Origin: Euglena gracilis
Taxonomy: Eukaryota > Euglenida > Euglenophyceae > Euglenales
Direction of reading: 5' to 3'
DNA: 64,000 nucleotides
Assembly (NCBI GenBank): GCA_039621445.1
Contig: CP154955.1
Span: 2,386,619 to 2,450,618 of the forward strand
Part shown: piece after piece, positions 21,451-32,429 of the stretch
Numbering within the stretch: position 1 is the stretch's first letter
How the letters are laid out: the number at the start of each line of letters is the position of its first letter
The notes under the pieces: generated by a model
The model's input: only the letters and a program-made list of their open reading frames with translations
What the model was told of the DNA's origin: nothing
The model's database searches: none
Program-made: the position numbers and the translations under genes

Positions 21451-21760
21451 ATGTATACCTATAGATTTACCTGTATCTCTAAGTATAGGTATTAGGTTTT
21501 CTCACCTCCTATATCTCCTATATCTCATATATGTCTGGTAATAAAAGGATTTTCAGGGAAAAGACGTTTCAATGCTTGATTTCCACCAAGGCTGCATTAG
21601 ATTTCCAAGAGAACACAGGGGGTGGTCAAAAAGTGTCCGACCATAACTTCGCTGAACCGAATTATGGCAAATGTCCGCACAACCCCCGGGATCCGGCGAC
21701 CAAACTCCGTCCAAAATTTTCTGGCAATTAAAGCCCGATAAAATTGAAACCGTGTTAAGT
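21451..21760 (+). repeat. Dispersed repeat C, copy 2
   Basis: Matches 12460-12535 at its left (ATTAGGTTTTCTCACCTCC) and 14580-14815 for the rest, including GAACCGAATTATGGCAAATG. Confidence 0.75.
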
Positions 21761-22038
21761 CCACGATGTACACCGGCCGTGAAAACCGTGTTCAGTTTCC
21801 GTACAATGTACACGTGTTACCAAATGGAGTTAACACGTTTTCCGTACAATGTACACGTGTTACAAACACGGTACATTTGCATTGTACCGTGTTGTGAATG
21901 AAAAATATTTTTTGAATGAAAAATATTCTGCAGGGTTGCGGCATAACCAGAATGCATGGAACAATGGACATACTGGTGAACGGAAGCAAGAAGCAACGCA
22001 GCGGCGGGAAGTTGGCATATTGTGGGGGGGGGAGGGTA

Positions 22039-22435
22039 AACCCCCCCCCTAATAAGTGCACGGGTGCGCGCATTTTAAGGACGTAGTTTCGGACCCCAAG
22101 GGGTGTGCACTTATTAGGGCAGTGCGCACTTTTTAGGACAAAGCCGAAAATACTCATGTTTCCCCCACTCTTTTTCAATTTTCCCCATATTTTGAAATTT
22201 CAAGCAACGACTCAAGTGATTATGTGTCAAATTTGGGCTTGGACGATAGAAATAGTTGGTCTGAGAAAGACAATTCTGAGAATTGTGTGTGCTTTCCGAC
22301 CTGAGATGTAGCAGTAATTTCTCCTTTGGGGGGGGTGCGCACTTTTTAGGGAGGTAGTTTCGGACCCCTGGGGGGTGCGCACTTATTAGGGCACTGCGCA
22401 CAATTAGGGCACTGCGCACTTATTAGGGGGGGGTT
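22039..22435. mobile_element. C-run MITE (CTAATAAGTGC type)
   Basis: TA / AACCCCCCCCCTAATAAGTG with inverse end GCACTTATTAGGGGGG...TT / TA. Interior keeps GCGCACTTTTTAGG boxes in inverted pairs. It interrupts the end of a minus-strand coding stretch. Confidence 0.75.
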
Positions 22436-22436
22436 T

Positions 22437-23105
22437 ACGCAGACGCTGGCCTGTGGCTGAAAGTTTGGGTTGATGGTTATTCATGTGATTTTCCTCAACC
22501 GTGGACACCAGTGTTATCAATTCCTCCTCAATGAGAACGGTGCTGGATGGATCCCCCTTCCATTCCGCAGCCTTCTCGTCCATAGCTTTGGTCACCATAG
22601 GGGCAAAGACAGCAAGGAATTTGGGGAATTGAGAAGCAGAGGAGGCCACAATTGGACGTCCATCGCGGTCTGACACTTTTTACAAAAAAAACAAGGGCAT
22701 TGAGGTCTGTACGGAAAGACAAAACAGGCATGGAATGAACCCGAAAATCTGTTCCAGCTCTCCGTACGGGCAGCAATGCAGGCGAGTTGTTGCTCGGGTG
22801 TTGCGTACAACACCCGAGCATCAATGCACCAGCGGGCCCACCACAAAAACCGTCGTCCAACGTGGCGTGTTGTACCCCATGTGCTGCGCAAACCCCCATG
22901 TATTCTGTAAAACAATTCAGGGTAGCCATGCGGTCGCAACGGTAATCTTCTGATGAGACCAGATCTGGGGGGGGGGGTTCGCCAAGCAAAGCATCAACAT
23001 CCTTGGATGAGATTTCACCTTTGGAGGGCTTCCACAAACTGCTTAACAGTGGGAGGGGCAGGCACATGGGCCTCAGCGAGGTTAGCCAGGCGCAACATGG
23101 ATGTG
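22437..23105 (-). pseudogene. Unidentified minus-strand coding stretch, probably multi-exon or decayed
   Basis: From an ATG near 23100 the minus strand reads MLRLANLAEAHVPAP...VEALQ up to a possible AAAG/GTGAAA donor at about 23020. Further down, a frame with FLWWARWCIDARV...ACIAARTESW (22690-22870) and another with DEKAAEWKGDPSST...TVEEN (22450-22600) both look coding but need introns or shifts to join. The last segment has a rearranged relative at 17.3-17.8 kb next to LINE-like sequence, so this is more likely a retroelement or repeated gene than a unique host gene. Confidence 0.4.
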
Positions 23106-23109
23106 AAGG

Positions 23110-23460
23110 GTGTTAAGGCGTTTTTGTAACACGTTACAGTGCAATGTACACGTGTTACCAAAAAGTGTAAACACGCTTTCCATACAATTTACACATGTTA
23201 CCAATAGTAAACACACTTTCCTGCAGTGTACACATGTTACCAAAAAGAGTAAACACGCTTTCCGTACAATGTACACGTGCTACCAAAAGAGTAAACACGC
23301 TTTCCTGCAGTGTACACATGTTACCAAAAAGAGTAAACACACTTTCCGTACAATGTACACGTGTTACAAACACGGTACATTTGCAGTGTACCGTGTTTGT
23401 AACACGGTACAATTGCAATGTACCAAGGTACCCCATTTTTGTACACGTGTTTACTACAAT
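23110..23460. repeat. Tandem array of palindromic GTACACGTGTTAC units
   Basis: About seven units of ~45 bp combine CAATGTACACGTGTTACC with AGTAAACACGCTTTCC. A shorter group is at 21800-21890. Each unit has a perfect ACACGTGT core. Confidence 0.85.
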
Positions 23461-23549
23461 CGCCATTTTTTGCGCGAATCACATGGACTTGAACACGGTT
23501 TTTCACTTCCGGTGTACATCGTGGACTCTTAACACGGTTTCAACATTGT

Positions 23550-23645
23550 TTCGTGTTCCGATCCCGCTTTTTTACCAGGAAATACAGGGGCGCCTTCGGC
23601 GCCCCCGGGTTTTCTGGTAAAAGAGCGGGATCAGAACACGAAACA
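23550..23645. repeat. GC-capped hairpin, copy 2
   Basis: Arms CGTGTTCCGATCCCGC and GCGGGATCAGAACACG face each other around GGGGCGCCTTCGGCGCCCCC; related to 17898-17976. Confidence 0.8.
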
Positions 23646-24264
23646 CCTTATAAAAACCACGGCACCGCGTTGCCCACTTCTGGCAATACTCATCCCGAGG
23701 AGATAGGTTAAAAAAATTGACAGTGGGGAAAAAACCCGTAAAAAAAACTGTCCACTGCCTTTTTTGTGTCTCATTCTGCACCCCGCTCCCAGCCACACAA
23801 TTTTTTAACCGACCCCCCGGGGGGGGGTCACTCCACTTTTCAAAAAAAGCCAGTCAGTCACTTTTTTTTTCCGGGAAACCATCCAGTCACTACCCCCCCC
23901 CCCAGGGGGGGGGTCCGCCCATAGTGGGCCGGCCTGTTTTTTTTTGACGTGGTTTTTTTGTTTTTTTAATTCTAACAATGTTTTTTTAAAAAAGCAAAAA
24001 AAATGCCCAGTGGGTTTTGCACGGAAAATTTTTTGAATGCACATTTTCTGATACGAAAACTGTGTTCAGAACGCCGGTTCGGGCGGCCAGAACGCTGGAA
24101 CACGGCTTCACGCCCGAACCGGCGTTCTGAACACAGTTGTTGAAACCGTGGATTAGGGGCTCTGGCTTCACGCCCAAACCGGCGTTCAAGGAATCACGGC
24201 CAATTTCGGCCTAAATACCCATTTTTGGAACCTTTTTGAGCATTTTTGACCTCCTTTGGGCGAA
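23646..24264. other. No gene; CGCCGGTTCGGGC hairpins at 24065-24185
   Basis: C/G runs, an AT hairpin near 23990 and inverted ACGCCGGTTCGGGCG blocks related to those at 24838-24880. Confidence 0.45.
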
Positions 24265-24830
24265 GGGCCATGTCGATCGGCCGATTGAAGTTTTCACAAA
24301 TGTGATGCCATGTTGCCCATCAATCGAAATCTCTTCTCAAGGGCTTTTGACAGATCGCCACAAGATTCAGCAATAATGCACACGGCGCTTGTTTTCAGTG
24401 ATCGTGTGTTTCAAAATTTGACATCCTAATTTGTGAAATCCCACACCTCAGGTGCCATACAGCATATCAATTGAAAGCTCTCCCCATGAGCTTTCATTTG
24501 TACCCTCAAAACTCAGCCACACTGCACAGCGCCCTGAAAATCGCTGATCGCATGTTCCGACCCTTTTCGCAAATTCTAAAATACACTGTTCATATGCCAT
24601 GTTGCCCCTTGTTTGAAAGTTCTTCTCAAGGGCTTTCAGCAGATGGCCTTAGATTTCAGCCGTGCTGCATGGTATTATATTTCACAAAATTGCCAAATTT
24701 GGCCAAATGGAAATTGTTGCACAAAATACCCCAATTTCTGGCCAAATACCCCCCAAAAACTGCTCTGATTGCCACATGTCTAAACACCATTTTGGACACT
24801 TTTTGGCACTTTTTATTTTGGGTCCCCTGG
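24265..24830 (+). repeat. Left arm of a diverged ~570-bp inverted repeat
   Basis: Reverse complement of 26965-27540 with many substitutions; both carry CAACATGGCA/TGCCATGTTG and AAAGCTCT/AGAGCTTT blocks in mirrored order. No gene. Confidence 0.6.
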
Positions 24831-24895
24831 ACGCCGTCTTCCCGCCCGAACCGGCGTCCTGAACGCCGGTTCGGGCGTGAAGCCAGAGCCCCAAT

Positions 24896-25008
24896 ACACG
24901 GTTTCTACACACAAATTGTGGCTGAGCCCAGATTTCAGCCTGAAAACGTGTTCAGCAGGGGGGCCCCCGAAGGGATGCCAAGAAGCCGAAGGTTGACCCC
25001 CTTCATGG
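24896..25008 (+). repeat. 5' stub of PHD element copy 3
   Basis: Palindrome arm as in 3760-3872, then ATGCCAAGAAGCCGAAGG as at the window start, ending in CCCCCTTCATGG. The N-terminal codons known from copy 2 are missing. Confidence 0.75.
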
Positions 25009-26029
25009 GGCTCATCTCAAGGTGTGGGCGCAAGTCGATTGGGTGGCCGGCCCGACTAGTCGAATCGACTAGGGTCGGTCCGACTTTGGGCGCAGTCGGG
25101 CCGACTTTGGGCGGTCGAGCCGACCAAGGTTGGGTTTTGTTTTTGTATTTTTGGGGGGGTCCCAAAATCGGCCCAAAAATTTTGGGGGGGTACCCAAAAA
25201 TCAAATTTTTGGGTCTCCGTTGACGATGAGAGAAAACCATGGGAAAACAATGGTCGACATCCGCAAAGTCACGAAGGGGCTGTCGCTCAGAGTTGTCCTG
25301 AACACACCCCGCCTGCTTGAAACACTTTCTGGCGGTTTACTTTTCAGTAGTCAGACCATCCCCCACCCAGTTAGTCCAGTTAGTTTAGTTAGTACAATTC
25401 TGGATCCTGAAATTTTTTGGGGCCACAAGGCCTTTCAAAATGCCCCAAAATGCAATTTTCTGTTCGAGAGATGTAAAACCCCCCAAATAATACCCCCCGG
25501 GGTAATATTTTCTCGCCTGAAGTCCTGGCCCGAGGGGGGGGGTATTATTTCCCAAAAATTTTCCAAAATTTTTGAAGTTCCGTAGTGCCAAAACCCCCCT
25601 TTGGGATCATTTTTTTTGTACTTTCTCATGAAATTTAGCGTTTCTTGGAGGCCAGATAATCCAGAAAAATCGATTTTTTTTCGTAATTTATTGTCAGAGA
25701 TTGTGATTTTTACCTACATTTTCAGGTCAAAAATCCGGGCTTTCGGCCCGAAACTGGGGGAGGGGGGTATTATTTTCGTGGCCGAAGTCGTACCCCGGGG
25801 GGGGGTATTATTTGGGGGGGGATTATTTGGGGGGAGGGTTTACAATGATCACACCCCCCCCAATCAGAGGCCACAATTCTGGAGGGCATGATTTTCCCTC
25901 CGAAAATAACAGTCTGGATTCCAACGGTCACCCCCCTTATCAGAATCCACAATTTTGTTGTACCATTCCCCCCCCCCAGTGTATAAACACTGGCCTTGTA
26001 TAAGCACTGCCCCCCCCGGTGCGCTTCCA

Positions 26030-26110
26030 TCCTTTTGGACGTGTTGGACAGGAATCCTGCTTTGCACGCGGGGTCGGTGGTTCGATCCCGGCTGCAGGCC
26101 CAGGGATTAC
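26030..26110 (+). ncRNA. Possible tRNA-derived promoter (SINE head)
   Basis: GGTGGTTCGATCCCGGC fits a Pol III box B / T-arm. TGGACGTGTTGGACAGG about 45 bases upstream loosely fits a box A. The T-stem has one mismatch and no clean acceptor stem forms, so a functional tRNA is unlikely. Confidence 0.35.
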
Positions 26111-26567
26111 CCGGGGTTGGTCCAGCCGGACTCCCCCGGAGGGCCCAGAGGGGGGTGAGATATACTTTTGGGCGCCGCAGGCGCAGAAAATTTTGAAAAA
26201 AATGGCTTTTTTTGGCCAAAATCGGCCTTTTTTAGGTAGTTAGGGGTTAGGGGTAAAATTTTTCAAAGAGGGGGTCCCAAAAATACAAATTTTTGGTGTT
26301 TTTGGGGGGGGTACCCAAAAAACAAAAATTTGGGGGGGGGACCCAAAACCCAAAACCCAAAACCCAACCTTGAGCCGACTAGTCGGACCGACCGCCCAAC
26401 ACGGTCATTACCCCCCTATATTTTATTTTTAAGCCCCCCCCCCCCCCAGGCATGAAAACGGTCAAAAACGTACTGCAGCGTTGGAAATGAACGATGGAAA
26501 CCCCCGATTGAATCCCCTTTTGTGTGCGAGGGGGGGCTCCCACCCCCCCGGACGCCCCACCCCGGCC

Positions 26568-26965
26568 AAAATAACAAAATCCCCTTGCGTGCGCGAGGCA
26601 AGGATGGCCAAAACGCGCAAAATAACAGAATCCCCTTGTGTGTGCAGGGCAAGAATGGCCAAAACGCGCAATATAGCAAAATCTCCTTGTGTGTGCAAAG
26701 GTAACGACAGCCAAAGCGCGCACACTAATTGCCGAAACGCGAACTTAGTCGGCCTATGGCCTCCTCCCAGGGGGGGCTCCCCCCCCCCCCCCCCGGACCC
26801 CCCCGGCCAAAATAACGAAATCCCCTTGTGTGTGCAGGGCAAGGAAGGCCAAAACGCGCAAAATAACAGATTCCCCTTGTGTGTGCAAGGCAAGGATGGC
26901 CAAAACCCGCAAAATAACAGATTCCCCTTGTGTGTGGAAGGCAAGGATGGCCAAAACACTCACCC
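26568..26965. repeat. Minisatellite of ~52-bp units in two blocks
   Basis: Six units with TCCCCTTGTGTGTGCAGGGC and GGCCAAAACGCGCAAAATAA, three on each side of a C-run core at 26745-26810. Confidence 0.85.
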
Positions 26966-27540
26966 TAATGAACTTAGTGGGCAAAAATGAAAACTGCCAA
27001 AAAGTGTCCAAAATGTTTTGCTGAGATGTAAAAATCATATCTGAGCAGTTTGGGGGGGTTTTCACCTGAAATTGCAGTATTTTTGTACAATAAATCCCTT
27101 TGACAATTTTTGGGGGAATTTGGAAATTAAGAACACCACGCAGTGTGGCTGAAATCTGAGGCCATCTGCTCATTGCCCTTGATAAGAGCTTTCAATCCAT
27201 GGGCAACATGGCAGTGGAACAGTGGAATTTGGAATTTGCAAAATGGTCGGAACATGTGATGGGCAATTTTCAGAGCCCTGTGCAGTGTGGCTGAGTTTTG
27301 TGGGCATCATTTGAAAGGTCTTAGAGAGAGCTTTAGATTGACATGCTTTATGGTACTTGAAGTGTGGGATTTCTCAAATTAATATGTCAAATTTTGGAAT
27401 GTACGATCGCTGAAAATAAGCGCTGTGTGCATTGTGGCTGAATTCTGTGGCCATCTGTCGAAAGCCCGTGAGAAGAGCTTTCGATCGAGGGGCAACATGG
27501 AAGGAAACATGTGAAAACTTCAATCGGTCGAATTTTTTTT
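26965..27540 (-). repeat. Right arm of the diverged inverted repeat
   Basis: Mirrors 24265-24830. It lies inside the 25009-27737 element while its partner lies just outside the PHD stub, which implies that one arm predates the insertion. Confidence 0.55.
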
Positions 27541-27737
27541 CAAGGGGGGGGGGCCTTAAAAAAAAGCACATAGGGGGGGGGTAAGGACTGTGTTGGGCGG
27601 TCGGGCCGACTTAGTCGGGCCGACCGCCCAAAGTCGACTCGACTACCCGTGCCCAAATGGAGCGAGTCGATTCGACTAGTCGGGCCGACTAGTCGATCCG
27701 ACCGCCCAGTCGACTTGTGCCCATTCCTTGCTAATAG

Positions 27738-28330
27738 CCCCCTTCATGGCACCTTGCTGGCACAGGGCAACACGAAGAAAAAATCTGGCTCCGTAGGTGC
27801 AGAGCTTGCTGCTGTTGCCAACTGTTTGGAGTTCGCCAAACTGTGTCAACATCGGCAAGCATCTTATCCTGAGCTGGATGATTTCTTTGTTGCCTGGACG
27901 GGATGGGAGCTGGAACCCAGCCTGTTGTTCGATGAGGCGAGCGTCATTGAACAATGTGTGGCTCAACGTGCGCAGTAGTCGGGAAGTGTGTTCGCTTCAG
28001 GGAATCGTTCGGCAACCTCTTTTCAGACATACGTGAATGCCGTCGCTCGGGCAGTCCGCAAAACCACGACCAAGGGAGTTGTGTTGCCTTTTGCAGAGCG
28101 CCAATCCCCCCCCCCCGACCAACCCCTCTGCCTCGTGCTGTGTCCCGACTGCCTATAAAACAGGACAAATGTGGTTTTTGTGGTGTTGCCATTCCCAAAA
28201 ATCCAAATTGTGTGGAGTTGAGGAAAGTGGTGTGCGGTTTGGCATACCATTTTCATTGCCATGATTTGCGGCGGCCACCAAAGTATGGCTCTTTTTTTGT
28301 AAAGCGTGTCGTCTTCCGTGACGTCTAACA
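27738..28330 (+). pseudogene. PHD-finger gene of the repeated element, copy 3 (broken)
   Basis: Starts mid-gene (LHGTLLAQGNTKKKSG...). It has an in-frame TAG at 27976-27978, loses most of the middle after NAVARAV and shifts frame. The finger has lost part of its CDAC knuckle and the last CKAC is shifted away. Clearly non-functional as a zinc finger. Confidence 0.75.
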
Positions 28331-28484
28331 CTCCCTGTCGTATTGCTCAAAGGCAACCTCTGGCCGTTTCTTGTGTTGTAGAGTACCACCCCCTAGACCT
28401 ACCTAGTCTAGTCTCTACCTAGTCTAGGGTAGAGGACCACCCGGCCTCTCAACCTGTCGCCGAATTTTCATGACAAACGATTTT

Positions 28485-28601
28485 TTGATTGCCACAGATG
28501 CCCTAATGGAAAACGTGTCATTGCCACAGATGCCTTAATGGAAAACGTGTCATTGCCACAGATGCCTTAATGGAAAACGTGTCATTGCCACAGATGCCCT
28601 A
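28485..28601 (+). repeat. Flanking array of PHD element copy 3
   Basis: Units CACAGATGCCYTAATGGAAAACGTGTCATTGC repeat four times. The last is split by the pogo-like element and resumes at 32356 with ATGGAAAACGTGTTCATGACC. Confidence 0.85.
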
Positions 28602-31600
28602 CAGGCCGGGGCCAAAACATCCAGGGCACTGAATACGCAGGAATTAAACCGCGCGGGAATTTAATCACACGGCAGGCCCGACACTCGCGGAATTAAATCC
28701 GCGGCCGCCCGGCGGAAGAAATAATTTTTTTCACCCTGAACGGCCTCTAGGGTTTTTTTCAGGGGGACACCAGTGGCACGTACATATGCAGCCATACACT
28801 GATTTTCGTCAGCAATGCCTCGTTTGCCAGCGAACGACTCCGTAGTCGGTGGCTTCCCGAAAAAAAGTGGTGTGACCCCCCCGAATTTCGGTAAAAAATT
28901 GTGTGCTCGAAGAAATGGGTGTCAGTTTTTCCGTTCTTACACAATTCTGGCCAGTGTTTTTTTTTCCAATCGCACGGGAATAGGCAAATGTTCAAAAAAG
29001 CCAGGAGGCGATTCGTCGAGATCAAAAAAGGCAGTTGGGAAGATATGCAGTGGCAGGCATTTTTCTGAATGAACGGCTTGGTGGGGCTGGTAGGTACTGA
29101 ATGGGGGGGGACCAGTGCATTGGGGGGGTGATGAGACCAGGGTTCTTTTTCGGGAGGGGGGGGGTGGGCCCCCCAAACCGCAAAAAATTCCCATTTTGGC
29201 AAAAAAATTTAAAAAATGCGTGAATTTTCAGCACAAAATTTTTTTCGAACGGAACCCATCCACCACCACCGAAAAGAAAAAGCCTGCAGTTCAACATATG
29301 GATGCGAAGAAGGGGGAGGCTCGCCAATGCAACCTTACCATCAACTCGTTGTAACGTCGATAAGCTATTTGAGCAACTTCTTTGTTCTGCACAGGGCGTC
29401 ACTTGCAAACGCAGGGTAGGAACCCTGTCGTCTGGGGGGGGGGGCGGGGAGGAAAACGGCCAAAATTTTGAAAAATGTTTAGGGAAAATTTTTTCTAATC
29501 AGACCAGAGAGGTTTTTTTAGGACCCGGGGGGGGGGGGTCCGGACCCACCCCCCCCCCCCCGGGGCACAAAACTGGAAAAAAATTCCCATCCCCCCCGCA
29601 GGGTGGAGGCACGCAACCCAAGTGATGCCCTGGTCCTGTCCACACCAGACCTTGGGGGGAGAATACATGGCCCACGCTGAAGGGCCATTGCCAACACCTC
29701 ATCCAGGGCAGAGGATTGTGTTCAGGGAAAAAAAATGGCAGAAAAATAAAGGACGGGGCCACAATTTGTACAGTTTGATTGTCCAAGACAGAGGATCGAT
29801 TGTCAACAAAAAAACTACAAATGACACAACTGTGTAACATTTCAGCAACCCACCTCGTAAAACCCTCTGACCAAGCTCAAGCTGCTGGGCCTGTTCCACT
29901 GCCAGTGCTGTGGGCAGTCCAGAAATGCCCCGGGGGGGGGGAATCCCGAATCTTCAAAAAATACCTGGGGGTGGCAGCAAAACTCACCGCCCACCAGTCT
30001 GAACTGGCTGCAGCCTCCTCTGCAGCCTCATCAATGACGTCCGTACACTCAGCAGCTTCACCCACATCAACTGCGTTGATGATGTCCGTACACTCCGCAG
30101 CTTCACCCACATCAACTGCGTTGCTGTCGTCTTCTGCATCCACAAACTGGACCCCCTCCACTCCCTCAACGACACCTTCAATGTCCACTTCCAGTTCACT
30201 GTCGCTGCTGCTGTCACTGCCCCTGTGACAAATGAAAGTGGGGGGGGGGAGGAAGGGAGAGGTCAAAAAATCACACGTTTCCAAAGGTGCTGGTTGAACA
30301 TCAGTGGATGAACTGCTTGCCGCAGCCACAGCCCTGTGAGGAAAAGAAAGGGAGGAAAGGGATGGTACGTGCAAAAAATCACACGTTTCCACAGGCGCTG
30401 GTTGAACTACACTGGCTGAACTGCTTACCACAGCTGCAGAAAATGAAGTCCCCAAAGTGATTTTCCAAGATTTTCGAATCAGGTCCCCCAGGTCACTTTT
30501 CTCCAGCCACTCCTGTACCCAATCCACCAACAGCGGTTTTAAAGTCTTCTCCCCCATTGGGAGAGTTCCTTCCACAATACCCTCCTTCATCCGCAAAAAA
30601 ATGTGTTTCCACCAGGCTGTTTTTTTCTGGGTTGGCGGGAAGGCACAGGAGGGGAAACGGACAGGGGAGAAAAAAAAGCCTGTTTGCAATTCGCAATTTC
30701 GCCTGCTGCCAACAAATTTTCTTTAAGGAGAGGTTTATGAGCTGGTCTGGGTTCATGACATGGCTTCTGTTGGGCAGTGTGGTGAACAACCAAATTGAAG
30801 CATCTTTTGTTGCAACCAAATGTGTGCAGAGTGTGTTGGCTGCCCCTGGAGATTCTGGTGCTTCCAATGAGTGAGCCGGTGCATTGTCCACCACCACAAT
30901 TGCAGGGTAATTTGGTGGTAGACCACACTGCCTGCGGTACCCCCCAGTTGCGCTGCCAGGAACTTCAATAGGCGTTGAAAGCTGCACATGGTCTGCATTT
31001 TCTTGGGTGCAAAGTCCAAAAAAATTTCTTTGCACCAGGCCTCTCTGCGCCTTTGCCAGGGTTTGATGAAGTTCACTTTTCCTTATCCAACCCTGTACGA
31101 GGCAGACACTGTTTTGTCTTACCCTTGAACAAAATCTGAAATGCCAAGACTGTGCCCGTTCTGCTGACAACGGGTGTGCCAGTTGCTGAGCGTTTTTCAT
31201 GGGCAGCAATGATGGTCACTTGCTTTTTATGCCCATCCAGTTGGTAAGTGCCTTTGACTGTTGGGCAATATTGTACAGGGGTTTCGTCAGCTGCCAGCAA
31301 CATTTCTGGAGGTATTTGTTTTGGCCCCCCTTCAGGAATCAGCAGCCCAAACTTCTCGGGGTCCTCGAGCACTTTTGATAGGGAATCTCTCCATGCACCA
31401 TCAGCTTGCAACTGCTCGGGGGAAGAGATCCCTCTGTCTGATGTGGGGCGTCTCAGCCTGTGAGTAAGGTGATCTCTCCTCTGAGCAGTTGCAAGCTGCA
31501 CACCTGGAAAGATTCCACCTCTTTCAAAAACTTTTGGCCCAGTACGGGGACAGACTAGGTGCAGCAGAAGGTGCAAGTTTTCGGCATTTCGCCATAGCCT

Positions 31601-32353
31601 GTTCCCCCAGCAGCTGCAGCACCTCCCTGTCCACCGTACTACCTTTTGTTCTCAGGTAGACAACTGCCTCGTACACAATTTTTTCTTCCTCTTGTGACAA
31701 ATTCATTGGTCTACCCCTTGCCAGTACAGGCATCCCAGCCTTATGCCTTAACACCCACCCACGTAATGTGGACTCAGGCACCTGAAAATCTTCTTTATAT
31801 TCGCCTAAGTACCACAGCTGAGTGGGTCAAAGGGGAAGGAGGACAAGCAGAAGGGAAACACCTGGGTTGCCGCGTAGTTCATCTTCTTGTCCACCACAGC
31901 CTGCACCACCTTCTGCTTCTTCTCTTCAGGCCACTTCACCCATGACTTGACAGTTGTTCTTTTCTTGCTCCTGGGATTGGATTAAAAAAAAAGAAGGAGG
32001 AGAACACAGATTTAGGGCACCTTTCAGCTGTGAACTTTTCCGCAGCTTTGACAAGTTCATTGACGGATTCCTCCTTGGACTTCTCGTTCCTTGAAACCAA
32101 AAATCGCCTCATCTTTTTGGACTTCTTGAGCTCCTGGAGAGGAAATCAGCAAAGGAGTGTTTTCAGTTTGTCACTGGTATACTTGTTAGGCCCACAGATG
32201 ACTGCGGTAACCTTCGCTATTCTCCGAGTAGAATACCTCGCGGAATTTAATCCGCGGAGGCTGGCGAAAATCGAGGAATTAAATCTGCTTTAATTCCCTC
32301 GAGATTTAAAGTCCATGCGAGATAAGTGTCCTAGTTATTTTGGCCCTAGCCTG
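28602..32353 (-). mobile_element. Pogo/Tc1-like DNA transposon, longest copy (3752 bp)
   Basis: TA duplications at 28600-28601 and 32354-32355; ends CAGGCCGGGGCCAAAACAT and, inverted, CAGGCTAGGGCCAAAATAA. Subterminal TTTAATTCCGCG-type boxes are shared with the other copies. It codes for a DDE transposase on the minus strand; 28750-29870 (3' of it) has no gene I can support, only C/G runs and AT-rich filler. Confidence 0.8.
29880..32090 (-). pseudogene. DDE transposase of the pogo/Tc1-like element (intron-split, probably decayed)
   Basis: Order on the minus strand: N-terminal KKMRRFLVSRNEKSK...ELVKAAEKF (~32090); KWPEEKKQKVVQAVV...NYAAT (~31920); after a GATTTTCAG acceptor, VPESTLRGWVLRHKAG...GRP and an EEEKIVYEAV helix (psq/CENP-B-like HTH); AADETPVQYCP with the first Asp (~31300); VVVDNAPAHS with the second Asp (~30890); LPNRSHVMNPDQL, matching the pogo LPPNTTS-QPMDQ block (~30740); PLLVDWVQEWLEK; then an acidic Ser-rich tail with a duplicated NAVDVGEAAECTD unit. 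The pieces are in several frames; some gaps look like introns, others like shifts. Confidence 0.7.
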
Positions 32354-32359
32354 TAATGG

Positions 32360-32420
32360 AAAACGTGTTCATGACCACGAATTTCAGGGCAGGCATTTGG
32401 CGGGCTGAACACGTTTTTAA
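32360..32420 (+). repeat. Tail of PHD element copy 3, beyond the pogo insertion
   Basis: TTCAGGGCAGGCATTTGGCG tail as after copy 1. This closes the nested stack that began at 24896. Confidence 0.8.
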
Positions 32421-32429
32421 TGATTTTTG

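Larger units (their letters stand above)
25009..27737. mobile_element. 2.7-kb element with long inverted ends and a 12-bp target duplication
   Basis: Flanked by CCCCCTTCATGG at 24997-25008 and 27738-27749; copies 1 and 2 of the PHD element show the single, uninterrupted version of that site. The ends are imperfect inverted repeats of over 100 bp containing GGGCGCAAGTCGA and repeated CGACTAGTCG-type boxes. Inside are internal inverted blocks (GGTTGGGTTTTG and its inverse at 26370), a minisatellite and the right arm of the 24265 inverted repeat. No transposase is visible. Long inverted ends and a long duplication recall Mutator-like elements, but 12 bp is beyond their usual 8-11; the class is left open. 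Confidence 0.75.

Noticed and set aside
26030-26110. Functional tRNA gene
   Set aside because: Acceptor stem and anticodon arm do not form; kept only as a possible SINE head.
26568-26965. Regularly spaced repeats considered as a CRISPR array
   Set aside because: Units are diverged head-to-tail minisatellite repeats without unique spacers, in a eukaryotic context with no cas genes.
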